From contig NZ_JNKC01000004.1 of assembly GCF_000701905.1 (NCBI RefSeq), forward strand, positions 297,834 to 361,833: a stretch of 64,000 bases of DNA. The letters run 5' to 3'. A program made the position numbers and the translations under genes. The notes beneath the pieces were generated by a model. The model searched no databases, was not told the origin of the DNA, and saw only the letters and a list, made by a program, of their open reading frames with translations. Source of the DNA: Proteiniclasticum ruminis DSM 24773. Its GTDB lineage: Bacteria > Bacillota > Clostridia > Clostridiales > Clostridiaceae. This document shows positions 17,226-25,429 of this stretch, piece after piece; within the stretch, counting starts at the first letter, position 1, and every line of letters begins with the position of its first letter.

Positions 17226-18182
17226 CTAAAATTCTTCTTTTAGGCTTCTCACAAACAATCTGTTGAGACTTTTTTTCGGATCTTTTCCTTCAAAGAGAAC
17301 ATCATAAACCGCACTGCAGATGGGCAGATCCACATGGTATGTCTTTGAAAGCTTCATAATAGCCTTCACCGTGTAGTATCCTTCTGCAAGAGATTCATAG
17401 TTCTCTTTCTTTACAAAGAGCTCACCGAACATTCTATTATGGCTGTATTTCGAAAACACTGTAGCCTCATAATCTCCAAGATGACAGAGTCCATAAGCAG
17501 AGATGGCATTTCCGCCCATGGCTTCCATGAGTCTTGAAATTTCTCTGGTTCCTCTGGACATCAGTGCCCCTTTTAACGAGGACAATCCAAGTCCGTCCAG
17601 CATGCCAGCTGCAATACCAATGATATTCTTCGTTGCGCCTCCGATCTCATTGCCGATGAGATCATTTCCGTAGTAGAACCGGATCAGGTCTGAGGAGAAG
17701 GCTTGGATCAGCAGATCTTTTGTCTCTTCTTCCTTGGCGTCAATGACCATGCAGTTTGGAATTCCTCGATAAAACTCCTGTACATGACCTGGCCCCAGCC
17801 ATACCGCCGTCCGGGATCCGTCATCCGTAAACTCTTCCATCACTTCTGTCAGTCTTTTTCCGGTGGAAATTTCCATCCCCTTCATACACAGCACATAGGT
17901 CTTATTCTTCAGCTCATAGGCTGAAAGCTCTTCCATAAGGTTCCTCAGTCCCTGGGCATTCACAGAAATGATCACGACCTCCGCTTCTCTTGTTTTACTT
18001 AAATCTGTTGTCAGTGTCATTGATTCGGGCAGCGTCAGAAGTCCATTCTCACGGGTTTCCAGAAATCTAGCCATATTTCTGGAGCTCTCTCTTCCATAAA
18101 GGGACACTTCATGCCCTTTACGGTCCAAATACCACGCAATAAAAGAACCCCATCTGCCACACCCTAAAACTGTTATCTTCAT
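17226..18182 (-). CDS. gpsA: NAD(P)-dependent glycerol-3-phosphate dehydrogenase
   Basis: 318 residues. N-terminal Rossmann motif GCGRWG (residues 7-12), then IISVNAQGLRNLMEEL and LCMKGMEISTGK, the LGPGHVQE segment, and the catalytic lysine in GGATKNIIGIAAGMLDGLG. It makes sn-glycerol-3-phosphate from dihydroxyacetone phosphate for phospholipid and teichoic acid synthesis. It is slightly short for the family (about 330-340). It lies downstream of a large gap after the LTA-synthase-like gene and ends in a strong terminator. Confidence 0.87.
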   Translation of the reverse strand: MKITVLGCGRWGSFIAWYLDRKGHEVSLYGRESSRNMARFLETRENGLLTLPESMTLTTDLSKTREAEVVIISVNAQGLRNLMEELSAYELKNKTYVLCMKGMEISTGKRLTEVMEEFTDDGSRTAVWLGPGHVQEFYRGIPNCMVIDAKEEETKDLLIQAFSSDLIRFYYGNDLIGNEIGGATKNIIGIAAGMLDGLGLSSLKGALMSRGTREISRLMEAMGGNAISAYGLCHLGDYEATVFSKYSHNRMFGELFVKKENYESLAEGYYTVKAIMKLSKTYHVDLPICSAVYDVLFEGKDPKKSLNRLFVRSLKEEF

Positions 18183-18305
18183 CGTTTCTCTCCAATCTCT
18201 TCAATGAATCTATTTTAGGTGAACAAACAGTTGTCCATCTCCTATATTATAGAAAGGCTCTCCTGAATCTACAAAGAAAATTGAAATTCTTCAAGGATTC
18301 TTAAG

Positions 18306-18344
18306 ACAAAAATACCTGCAGCGCCTTCAGATGCTACAGGTATT
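18306..18344 (-). terminator. terminator of the LTA-synthase-like gene
   Basis: An 8-bp perfect outer stem (AATACCTG / CAGGTATT) with an inner AGC/GCT helix and a run of Ts on the minus strand. Confidence 0.8.
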
Positions 18345-18351
18345 CTATCTT

Positions 18352-20388
18352 CTATTTGCCTAAAACTTTTCCATAATAATCCGTATCGAGGATCATAGCT
18401 GAGTAGTAAAACTGTCTTTCAATCTCAGAAGAAACCGCTTTCCTATATGTTTCTTTTTCATCCTCCGTCATGGTGACCCCTGGATTCACAGTGAACACAC
18501 CTTTGGTTGCATTGTATCTGCCCACATCTGTGATAAAGCTTCTGTCGTTGAAGATGACCTTTGGAGGGGCATCCGAAAGCATATCCACCCCCATAAGAAG
18601 CCTTGAGTCAAAATCTGTGTTCATAAGATTGGAAATGGTCGGAATGATATCAAGACTGGAAACTGGTCTATCAATGGTCACAGGCTCCATTCCCTTTGCA
18701 TACAGAATAAAGCTCGATTTATAAAGCTCAAAGTTCTCTTCTACCGTATGACCTGCCAGTTCATCGATATCCGCTTTCTCAAGACCATAAGGATAATGGT
18801 CTGCGCTCATGGCGATAAGAGTCTTATCTGCCACCCCATACTCTTCCAGTTTCGCAAGAAGATGTTCCAGAGCTTTATCCAGCTCTATCTGTGTAGCCAT
18901 ATAGGCCTTTCCCCCTACCCCATAAGGAAGTTGGGATACCAGGTCTCTATTTTTGAACGCAATGTAGTTTCCATTGAAATCATAGCGCATATGTCCGGAG
19001 ACAGTCATGTAGTACGCATGGAACGGCTCATCCTTCATATACTCATCCGTGGTCAGCTCCATCATCTCAAGATCTGACTCCGGCCATGTCTTTCTCACAT
19101 TAAGGCCATTGCCCAGGCCCTTATACTCATATCCCAGGTTTGGATGGGAGATGTCTCTTTCATAATAGTCGAAGGTATGGTTGTGGTAGGCCATGGTTTT
19201 ATAACCCAAGGGTTTCAGCTGATTTCCCATGGCATATGGCATGGAAATGGACCCAGACTTAAACATGCTCCACACACCGGATTTTGGAATCAGCCCTGTG
19301 GTGGCCACATACTCGCCATCCGAGGTACTGACGCCCCAAATGGGATTATAGAAGTTCGTGAACCGGAATCCTTCATTGGCAAGCTTATACAGTGTAGGGG
19401 TCAGTTCTTTGTCTATAGAATAATGAGAATAGGCTTCTGCCGTAATCAGAATGAGATTGTACCCTTCAAACATACCGGTATACTCATTTTCTTTCGTCGG
19501 AGTTCTCTCACTGAAGTATATATGCATATTCTTGAGATTCTCATTGGCTTCTTCTACGATGAGCTTTTCAAAATCAATATCTGCCACTTGTTCTTCATAC
19601 ACTGGAGCAGGCTCTTCCTCCGTGCCTTCCTGAACAGGACTCTCAGGCTCTTCCGCCACATCCGGAATCTCCACTTTTGGTGGCGGTGGTGCCAGCACCT
19701 GCTCAAATCCAAAAATAGTTCTTTGAAGATCCAGTCTCATGCTGGTCAGAAGTCCCAGCTTATTGACACTGGCTACAGGATAATTGTTTCTATAATAAAG
19801 GTCATAGGCAGAGTTCACATCCTGATTTCCTAAATTGATGCCAAGGAGGGCAGAACCGAAAAAGAGAATCATCAGAACGCCTATGAACCCTCTTTCGAAC
19901 CAGGTATGCTGATATCTTGTTTTTAGATTCTTGCCTTTTACACTGAGAAGAATATACCCGAGGAGCGGAACAAAAAGAAGCAGTAAGCCCAATGCATTTT
20001 TACCCATGGCAAAAAGAATGTCATTGATGAATTCCAGCACCTGTCCTCCGTTCTTCGCGGAAAAAACCGTATAGAATGTCTTGAAAATCTTATAGTAAAT
20101 AAGCTGAGAAGCAAAAAGCAGTGTCATGAATCCCAGGAAAAACCCTAAGAACACTTTCTTTGCTTTCTTCGGCAGAAATGTGCTGAGAAGATAAAAAAGA
20201 AACACCAGTGCACTGGATAAAAGAAGCGAATAAAAAATACCTTCATTAAAAAACCCGGATTCTGTCTGGGTTCTTAAGAACAGTTCAAAAATAATCACCG
20301 AGACCCATAAATAGATTAGAACCTGGATTCCTTCAAAGTGGTGTGTCTTCCTTCTAGATGTCCTTCTGTTTATTTGCCTTTCTTGCAT
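18352..20388 (-). CDS. LTA-synthase-like sulfatase-family membrane protein
   Basis: 678 residues. Five N-terminal membrane segments (about residues 22-210), then a proline- and glutamate-rich linker (APPPPKVEIPD to EEEPAPVYEEQ, about 235-270), then an extracellular sulfatase-fold domain. LILITAEAYSH starts the metal site, and GVSTSDGEYVATTGL holds the position of the catalytic threonine. YHNHTFDYYERD and MSADHYPYG supply further metal ligands. LtaS enzymes transfer glycerol phosphate from phosphatidylglycerol to a teichoic acid or glycan. The gpsA neighbour fits glycerol-phosphate supply. AAAGGAG precedes the ATG. It is 12 bases from rlmH, so they are likely co-transcribed. Confidence 0.82.
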   Translation of the reverse strand: MQERQINRRTSRRKTHHFEGIQVLIYLWVSVIIFELFLRTQTESGFFNEGIFYSLLLSSALVFLFYLLSTFLPKKAKKVFLGFFLGFMTLLFASQLIYYKIFKTFYTVFSAKNGGQVLEFINDILFAMGKNALGLLLLFVPLLGYILLSVKGKNLKTRYQHTWFERGFIGVLMILFFGSALLGINLGNQDVNSAYDLYYRNNYPVASVNKLGLLTSMRLDLQRTIFGFEQVLAPPPPKVEIPDVAEEPESPVQEGTEEEPAPVYEEQVADIDFEKLIVEEANENLKNMHIYFSERTPTKENEYTGMFEGYNLILITAEAYSHYSIDKELTPTLYKLANEGFRFTNFYNPIWGVSTSDGEYVATTGLIPKSGVWSMFKSGSISMPYAMGNQLKPLGYKTMAYHNHTFDYYERDISHPNLGYEYKGLGNGLNVRKTWPESDLEMMELTTDEYMKDEPFHAYYMTVSGHMRYDFNGNYIAFKNRDLVSQLPYGVGGKAYMATQIELDKALEHLLAKLEEYGVADKTLIAMSADHYPYGLEKADIDELAGHTVEENFELYKSSFILYAKGMEPVTIDRPVSSLDIIPTISNLMNTDFDSRLLMGVDMLSDAPPKVIFNDRSFITDVGRYNATKGVFTVNPGVTMTEDEKETYRKAVSSEIERQFYYSAMILDTDYYGKVLGK

Positions 20389-20399
20389 CGCTTTCTCCT

Positions 20400-20867
20400 T
20401 TAAACTCTGTCTTCTATTTTACCAAGTTCTTCCAGCAGCATGATTCGGAACAGCTGATGAGGATAGGTCATCTCTCCAAATGAAATTTTCTGGTGTGCCA
20501 TGGAAAGAATTTCTTCGGATATGCCAAGGCTTCCACCAATGACAAACTGCACCGCAGTTTCCTCTTCTGAAAACTTTTGTATCATCCGTTGAAACTCCCC
20601 AGACTTCAGCTTTTTTCCTCTTAAATCCATAGCAACAATCTTCCCTGAAGGCAGAAAATGTTTTAACATTTTTTTACCTTCTAGTGTTTTTACCTTTTCG
20701 ATTTCCTTCTCACTGGCGCCTTCTTTTGTTTTTTCATCCGGAACTTCCCAAAGGGTCAGTCTCACTTTCTTTCTTAAGACTGTGCTGAGTTTATCCTCTG
20801 CTTCCCGCAAATAACTTTCCTTCAGCTTGCCTACGGCGATGAGACGCACTTCAAAGTTCTGGTTCAT
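20400..20867 (-). CDS. rlmH: 23S rRNA m3-pseudouridine-1915 methyltransferase RlmH with abnormal C-terminus
   Basis: 155 residues from the ATG at 20867 (AAAGGAG six bases upstream), which gives the family's usual opening VRLIAVGKLKESYL. The knot region is clear: FVIGGSLGISEEIL and MTYPHQLFRIMLLEEL. RlmH methylates pseudouridine 1915 in helix 69 of 23S rRNA. Known members continue after this point with a YRAF..RGEPYHK-type tail; here the protein ends GKIEDRV, so the conserved PYHK end is missing. No other frame restores it. The start overlaps the preceding lipoprotein gene by 17 bases. The missing tail may cost activity. Confidence 0.82.
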   Translation of the reverse strand: MNQNFEVRLIAVGKLKESYLREAEDKLSTVLRKKVRLTLWEVPDEKTKEGASEKEIEKVKTLEGKKMLKHFLPSGKIVAMDLRGKKLKSGEFQRMIQKFSEEETAVQFVIGGSLGISEEILSMAHQKISFGEMTYPHQLFRIMLLEELGKIEDRV

Positions 20868-21468
20868 CCATTTCTCCTTTTGAATTCTCTGAAGCCACAT
20901 TCACTTTCTCGAAAGACCTCAAAAGATCCTCATAATATTCCTTGTTCTCTTCTATATTTTCAGTGAAGCTCCAGAGGATCATTTCCACGTATTCTTCCTC
21001 TGTTTCAATCACTTCCACTGCATAGGTAATAGATTTGCCTTCCAGAGATCCTCTGATATAGTATTCTTTCTGATTGGGCTTTGAAGATAAAGCCTCTTCC
21101 CAGGATTCTTCCACCTGTTCCAATCTGGAAGATACGCTCTCTTTTGAAAGACTCAGATACTCTTCCAATGAAAGGCTGCCCCATGCTTCAGACTTTTTCT
21201 CCTCTTTGATGAGAAAATGACTTTCATACTGCTCATTATAAAAATAAAGCGCATCCGGGGATTCTATGTTCTTTTCTTCAAAACGGTTTGTAATAAGGAT
21301 TCTGTGCATCCCATTTCCCAGCGGATACACCTGAAACTTTTCCGGTTCTTCCATAGACACTGAGGTGCCAGGGCTCATCCCTTCTTTTATCTGATCCAGA
21401 CTGGAGCATCCATAGATTAAACCTAGGGATAGAACCAAACACATACCTATGCTTACTTTCTTTTTCAT
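20851..21468 (-). CDS. hypothetical lipoprotein
   Basis: 205 residues with a clear lipoprotein signal (MKKKVSIGMCLVLSLGLIYGC, lipobox IYGC), so it is anchored outside the membrane. The mature part is acidic, with short beta strands (HRILITNRF, YYIRGSLEGKSITYAVEVIE) reminiscent of PsbP-like folds, but no family is recognised. Its 3' end overlaps rlmH by 17 bases, so translation of the two is probably coupled. Confidence 0.65.
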   Translation of the reverse strand: MKKKVSIGMCLVLSLGLIYGCSSLDQIKEGMSPGTSVSMEEPEKFQVYPLGNGMHRILITNRFEEKNIESPDALYFYNEQYESHFLIKEEKKSEAWGSLSLEEYLSLSKESVSSRLEQVEESWEEALSSKPNQKEYYIRGSLEGKSITYAVEVIETEEEYVEMILWSFTENIEENKEYYEDLLRSFEKVNVASENSKGEMDEPEL

Positions 21469-21564
21469 ATACTCACCATTTTCTTCCTGTTATTTGTTTT
21501 CCTCTATGGTACCTTGTCCTACAAACAAAAGGGTTTCAAAAAAAAGAAGAAGTGCTCGTAAAAT

Positions 21565-21599
21565 AAAAAGCAGACCCTGACTGTTTGTCATGGATCTGC
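21565..21599 (-). terminator. probable terminator of the SEC-C gene
   Basis: On the minus strand an imperfect stem (GCAGATCC / GGGTCTGC) followed by five Ts, 25 bases after the SEC-C stop. Confidence 0.6.
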
Positions 21600-21623
21600 A
21601 GTATGTGTCTCTATGCCTTCTGA

Positions 21624-22121
21624 TTATTTTCCATGGCACTTTTTGTATTTCTTTCCGCTTCCACAAGGACATGGATCATTTCTGCCAACCTTGTTCTCAT
21701 TACGGACTGTTCTGGAATCCTTCAGCTGTTTTGCAAGCTCTTCCCGTTTTTCTTCTGTGAGAATATGATCCCAAGCTGGAATGTTGTATAGATACTCTGC
21801 TTTCGCATCCAGCATATTGTAATAAAGTTTTTCAATATCAATATCCAGGGTGATCTCATCTTCTTCCCCGATGGTCTCCAGGTCCAGGGTAGTATTCAGT
21901 GAATCATTGATTCCATCTGTGAACCCCATGACAAACTCAGGAGTTGTGCCGATTTCCTTCGCCAGTTCTCCGATTTTATAGGTGAACTTCTCTTCATGCT
22001 TTTCAAGAATTCTTGCATAGATGGTGCCTTCCACTTGTGAATACTCATCCCAGAATGCTTTTTCACCCTTGGTCTTCACATAATCCACTACCATATCGTT
22101 CCAACGCTTGTATAAATTCAT
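21624..22121 (-). CDS. SEC-C metal-binding domain protein
   Basis: 165 residues. The C-terminus is a SEC-C zinc motif ([20 protein letters not shown]), the same motif that ends SecA. The N-terminal ~140 residues are helical and acidic and I cannot place them beyond a family of small clostridial SEC-C proteins. Probably cytoplasmic; SEC-C domains bind zinc and often contact ribosomes or chaperones. It follows the CxxC mini-protein by 50 bases. Confidence 0.75.
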   Translation of the reverse strand: MNLYKRWNDMVVDYVKTKGEKAFWDEYSQVEGTIYARILEKHEEKFTYKIGELAKEIGTTPEFVMGFTDGINDSLNTTLDLETIGEEDEITLDIDIEKLYYNMLDAKAEYLYNIPAWDHILTEEKREELAKQLKDSRTVRNENKVGRNDPCPCGSGKKYKKCHGK

Positions 22122-22171
22122 TGATAAATCTCCTCTACTCTATAAAATATGCTTCGTCATTATATCATGCC

Positions 22172-22345
22172 TTACTGATCTTTTTCCACCGGTTTCACTA
22201 AACTCAGCCTGTAAGCTGATGTAGAAGAACAGTAGGCGCAAAGATGCTCCTCATCCTTTTCTATGATGGGGAATGTTTCGTGTTCTAAAATAAAATCATC
22301 TATGGCCATATCATAGTCTTCAAGACAGCTGTATGTGTATTCCAT
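22172..22345 (-). CDS. CxxH/CxxC-type mini-protein (YyzF-like)
   Basis: 57 residues, ATG at 22345 with GGAGGTATAAGA directly upstream. The sequence opens MEYTYSCLEDYDMAIDDF and ends with a CAYC motif near residue 36-39. This resembles the small CxxH/CxxC family found beside walJ (yycJ) in Firmicutes, although the first motif here reads CLED rather than CxxH. It starts two bases after the walJ stop, supporting co-translation. Function unknown, probably metal binding. Confidence 0.75.
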   Translation of the reverse strand: MEYTYSCLEDYDMAIDDFILEHETFPIIEKDEEHLCAYCSSTSAYRLSLVKPVEKDQ

Positions 22346-22347
22346 TC

Positions 22348-23136
22348 TTATACCTCCGTATAACTGGAAGGACGGATTCTGCTCGCAAGAGACAGTTCAA
22401 CATCCATACCTGGACCCATGCGCAGTTTTTCTTCCAGCAGTATGTTTTCTACTGTTTTGTAGGCAAGTTCCGGAATGTTGTTTGTGCCTGATAGATGGCC
22501 TAGTACAATCTTCTTCGGACCTTCCTTCAGAATTTCCAAAGCTGCATGCCCTGCATCCATATTGGAAAGATGCCCCAGCTCACTGAGTACGCGGCGTTTC
22601 AGTTCGTATGGATAGGGACCGAATTTCACCATCTCCACATCATGGTTGCTTTCCAGAAGAACCAGATCGGAATGAAGAATCGCTCTGCGGATTTCCTCGG
22701 TAAAAACGCCAATATCTGTAGCCACACTGACCCGCTTTTCTCCATGAGCTATGGTGTATCCATGGCAAGAGACCGCATCATGGGGCACACGGAAACTGGA
22801 GATATCCAGGTCCTTGATTTCAAAATCTCCATCAATGACCTTGATGTTGTGCTCTTTGATTTTTCCCAGGCAGCGCTCCATGGCGACCCAGGTTTTTTCG
22901 TCCGCATACACGGGGATGTCAAATTTTCTGGATAAAATGCCAACCCCCTTCACATGGTCAATGTGTTCGTGGGTCACAAGGATTCCATCCAGTTCTCCTG
23001 GCTCTTCTCCAATGTTCTCCAAAGCGCTGATGATGCTTTTTCCAGTGAGACCAGCATCCACCAGCAGCCTTGTTTTCTCAGAAGCGACAAATATGCTGTT
23101 GCCGCTGGAGCCGCTGTACAATGAACAAAAAATCAT
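22348..23136 (-). CDS. walJ: metallo-beta-lactamase-fold exonuclease WalJ (YycJ)
   Basis: 262 residues, full length. It starts MIFCSLYSGSSGNSIFV, the usual WalJ opening, then the metal motif THEHIDHVKG (about residues 56-65), an aspartate in DATDIGV context (VATDIGVF), and histidine in ESNHDVEM and VLGHLSGTN. WalJ is a 5'-3' exonuclease of the beta-lactamase fold linked to DNA repair and cell wall control. It follows murA by 11 bases in the same direction. Confidence 0.9.
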   Translation of the reverse strand: MIFCSLYSGSSGNSIFVASEKTRLLVDAGLTGKSIISALENIGEEPGELDGILVTHEHIDHVKGVGILSRKFDIPVYADEKTWVAMERCLGKIKEHNIKVIDGDFEIKDLDISSFRVPHDAVSCHGYTIAHGEKRVSVATDIGVFTEEIRRAILHSDLVLLESNHDVEMVKFGPYPYELKRRVLSELGHLSNMDAGHAALEILKEGPKKIVLGHLSGTNNIPELAYKTVENILLEEKLRMGPGMDVELSLASRIRPSSYTEV

Positions 23137-23147
23137 TTTTCCACTTC

Positions 23148-24407
23148 CTAGTTGTTTTCCACGTGAATGTCTGCTCCAAGAGCCTTAAATTTCTTTTCAA
23201 TATCAGGATAGCCTCTATAAATATGCTCGATATCACTGATCTCAGTCTTGCCGTCTGCAATGAGTCCTGCAATGACCATAGCTGCTCCAGCACGAAGATC
23301 CGTTGCACGGACATTGGCGCCTGAAAGCTTTGATACGCCTTCTATAATGGCAGTTCTGCCTTCCACAAGGACACTGGCTCCCATTTTCTTCAGCTCATCC
23401 ATATGCTTGAATCTGGATTCCCAGATACTTTCATTGATGATGCTTCTTCCCTTTGCTATGCTCATCAGAACACTCATGGGCTGCTGCACATCTGTGGGAA
23501 ATCCTGGATATGGAGAAGTCTTGATGTTGCATGCAATGAGCTTTTCTGGATCTGATGTGATGATCAGGCTGTCATCAAGCTCTTCCACAAGAACCCCCAT
23601 CTCTTCAAGCTTTGCAGAAATGGATTCCATATGCTTCGGAATGATGTTCTTTATGGTCACACGGCCTCCGCAGGCTGCGGTGGCAATCATATAGGTTCCT
23701 GCTTCAATCTGGTCAGGAATCACGCTGTAGGTGCATCCATGAAGCTTCTCCACACCATTGATTCTGATGACATCCGTACCAGCTCCCTTGATGTCCGCAC
23801 CCATGGTGTTCAAGAAGTTCGCCACATCCACCACATGAGGTTCCCTGGCTACATTTTCAAGTACAGTCTGACCTTCTGCAAGAGTGGCTGCCAGCATCAC
23901 ATTGATGGTGGCACCAACAGATACCACGTCAAAAAATATATTCGCACCAATGAGTTTCTCTGCTTTTACCGAAATGGACCCATGGTCCATGGTGACCTTG
24001 GCACCCAAAGCTTCAAATCCTTTGATGTGCTGGTCCATTGGACGGACACCGATGGCGCAGCCTCCAGGAAGCTCCACCTTGGCACTCTTGTATCTGCCTA
24101 ATAAAGCGCCTACCAAATAATAGGACGCTCTCATTTTTCTGACATCCTCTGTATCTGCAATGACTTTGAGCTCAGCGGTACAGTCCACAGAATAGGTAGT
24201 TCCATTCTTCTCGATCTTTCCACCGATGGCTTCAATAATTCTCTCTAAACAATGCACATCGTCAATATCAGGAATATTCTCTATGATACTGGTTCCTTCT
24301 CCCACCATAATTGCAGCGGGAAGGATGGCGACTGCAGCATTTTTCGCTCCACTGATTTCCACTTCGCCATGAAGCTTTGCTCCACCATTGATAATTAATT
24401 TTTCCAT
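23148..24407 (-). CDS. murA: UDP-N-acetylglucosamine 1-carboxyvinyltransferase
   Basis: 419 residues from the ATG at 24407, preceded by AAAGGTGGA; a GTG nine bases further up is less likely. [13 protein letters not shown] and the active-site cysteine in [10 protein letters not shown] (Cys117) identify MurA, with the catalytic lysine and arginine regions intact. It adds enolpyruvate to UDP-GlcNAc, the first committed step of peptidoglycan synthesis, and is the fosfomycin target. Cys117 predicts sensitivity. First gene of the murA-walJ-CxxC unit. Confidence 0.95.
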   Translation of the reverse strand: MEKLIINGGAKLHGEVEISGAKNAAVAILPAAIMVGEGTSIIENIPDIDDVHCLERIIEAIGGKIEKNGTTYSVDCTAELKVIADTEDVRKMRASYYLVGALLGRYKSAKVELPGGCAIGVRPMDQHIKGFEALGAKVTMDHGSISVKAEKLIGANIFFDVVSVGATINVMLAATLAEGQTVLENVAREPHVVDVANFLNTMGADIKGAGTDVIRINGVEKLHGCTYSVIPDQIEAGTYMIATAACGGRVTIKNIIPKHMESISAKLEEMGVLVEELDDSLIITSDPEKLIACNIKTSPYPGFPTDVQQPMSVLMSIAKGRSIINESIWESRFKHMDELKKMGASVLVEGRTAIIEGVSKLSGANVRATDLRAGAAMVIAGLIADGKTEISDIEHIYRGYPDIEKKFKALGADIHVENN

Positions 24408-24580
24408 ATAGTCCACCTTTAATATTCATCACTTATTTTGAACACTTCAGAGCATGGGCACTCTCTTTTGTCGCATCTCAAATCAAATGGCATTCAAGCC
24501 ACATTACAATCATCCCATGATAAAATAACACAATACATTATATCACAAATCTGCACCCTTTATCTTTACTAATTATGAAC
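24408..24580. other. intergenic region upstream of murA
   Basis: AT-rich spacer between divergent murA and the structured RNA promoter. Apart from the murA ribosome binding site I see no gene or clear signal here. Confidence 0.4.
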
Positions 24581-24609
24581 TTTACGGGAAATGAATAAAT
24601 CGCTATAAT
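24581..24609 (+). promoter_or_regulatory. promoter of the structured RNA region
   Basis: TTTACG at 24581-24586, a 17-base spacer, and a perfect TATAAT at 24604-24609. Transcription would start near 24616, at the foot of the hairpin described next. Confidence 0.6.
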
Positions 24610-24611
24610 CT

Positions 24612-24728
24612 AGATGTATCAAGGTTCTTCATGAACATTAGGTTCCAAGGACACCAGCCCTTTGAAAAATAGACCAGAGAGGCACATCGAAACGTAGACA
24701 GGTAGTCCCTATGAGAACCTGCATATAT
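24612..24728 (+). ncRNA. candidate structured RNA or 5' leader
   Basis: No credible reading frame. The two ends pair: GGTTCT at 24623-24628 with AGAACC at 24714-24719, extended on both sides by TCAT/ATGA and by ATGTAT with ATATAT-type pairs. Inside, GGACACC (24649-24655) pairs with GGTAGTCC (24701-24708) with one bulge. The transcript would start at the promoter with TATAAT at 24604. It could be an independent ~110-base RNA, or a regulatory leader of the gene at 24767. I compared it from memory with common riboswitches, 6S RNA and SRP RNA and found no match. Confidence 0.4.
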
Positions 24729-24736
24729 GGTATAAT
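24728..24736 (+). promoter_or_regulatory. extended -10 promoter for the gene at 24767
   Basis: TGGTATAAT is an extended -10 element with a perfect TATAAT at 24731-24736. No clear -35 is seen, as is common for extended -10 promoters. It lies 31 bases before the ATG. Confidence 0.5.
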
Positions 24737-24766
24737 AGAATAAAACATTCGCGGAGGCAGCAGCTG

Positions 24767-25318
24767 ATGAAATACTATCTTGTAGCACTTCTAGACAAAG
24801 AATCTGGAAAAGCCATAGAAAATTCCACAAGACATCTCATTAAGAAAATAAAACCTAAAAAGAAAACTGCTTTTTATGGCATCGTTCTTGAGACCATAGA
24901 AGATCCGGATCTTTTCAAGCTGGAAGAAATCATCAAAGATATGGCCAAACCCATCCGTCTGTTCAAGATTGATGTTCAGGGCCAGCTCAGCTATGATGAG
25001 AAACTGAAGACCATCGGTCTTGAGGTCATGAACTTCGGATATGTGAAAAGCCTCTCCAGAAATTTCAATACTATGCTGTCTCTTCACGGTTTTAAAGTCC
25101 GGGAAGAAAGTGAAGTGGAAGAAAAAGAGTCCGTTCAGCTTGTACTGTACAACGGAGGCATCACAAAGGATCTCAACCAGCACCAGAATGTACTACGAAA
25201 GAATGCCGGTATCCGATATCGGGTGGACCGGTTTGAATTATGGAAAAACTTCAATTTCAAGAAAGATTCTGTGGTGGCTACCATCCCACTAAAGGATCCC
25301 AATATCATTTCTTTATAG
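24767..25318 (+). CDS. unknown protein, possibly a degenerate 2H/LigT-like fold
   Basis: 183 residues with GGAGG nine bases or so before the ATG. It starts MKYYLVALLDKESGKAIENS and has an alternating alpha/beta order (FYGIVLETIED, RLFKIDVQGQLSY, RVDRFELWKNFN, VATIPLKDP) that resembles 2H phosphoesterases (LigT/2'-5' RNA ligase fold). The two HxT/S catalytic motifs of that family are not present, so if related it is catalytically dead. No known family assigned. It is followed by a terminator. Confidence 0.6.
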   Translation: MKYYLVALLDKESGKAIENSTRHLIKKIKPKKKTAFYGIVLETIEDPDLFKLEEIIKDMAKPIRLFKIDVQGQLSYDEKLKTIGLEVMNFGYVKSLSRNFNTMLSLHGFKVREESEVEEKESVQLVLYNGGITKDLNQHQNVLRKNAGIRYRVDRFELWKNFNFKKDSVVATIPLKDPNIISL

Positions 25319-25321
25319 CAC

Positions 25322-25347
25322 GGGACCTTCTTAAGGTCCCTTCTTTT
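25322..25347 (+). terminator. rho-independent terminator
   Basis: An 8-bp perfect stem (GGGACCTT / AAGGTCCC) with a T-rich tail, just after the unknown gene. Confidence 0.85.
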
Positions 25348-25429
25348 GCAAATAATGCAGAAATAGGCTGCTGAATAAGATTCCCTGTTTCTGCTATAAT
25401 TTTCTTAGTAATCAAATGGAGAGATAACA

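Noticed and set aside
20380..20425. Frameshift restoring the RlmH tail
   Set aside because: Both alternative frames hit stops within a few codons and neither encodes a PYHK-like end.
24603..24830. 75-codon minus-strand frame across the structured RNA region
   Set aside because: No ribosome binding site, overlaps the promoter and start of the plus-strand gene, and its residues look random.
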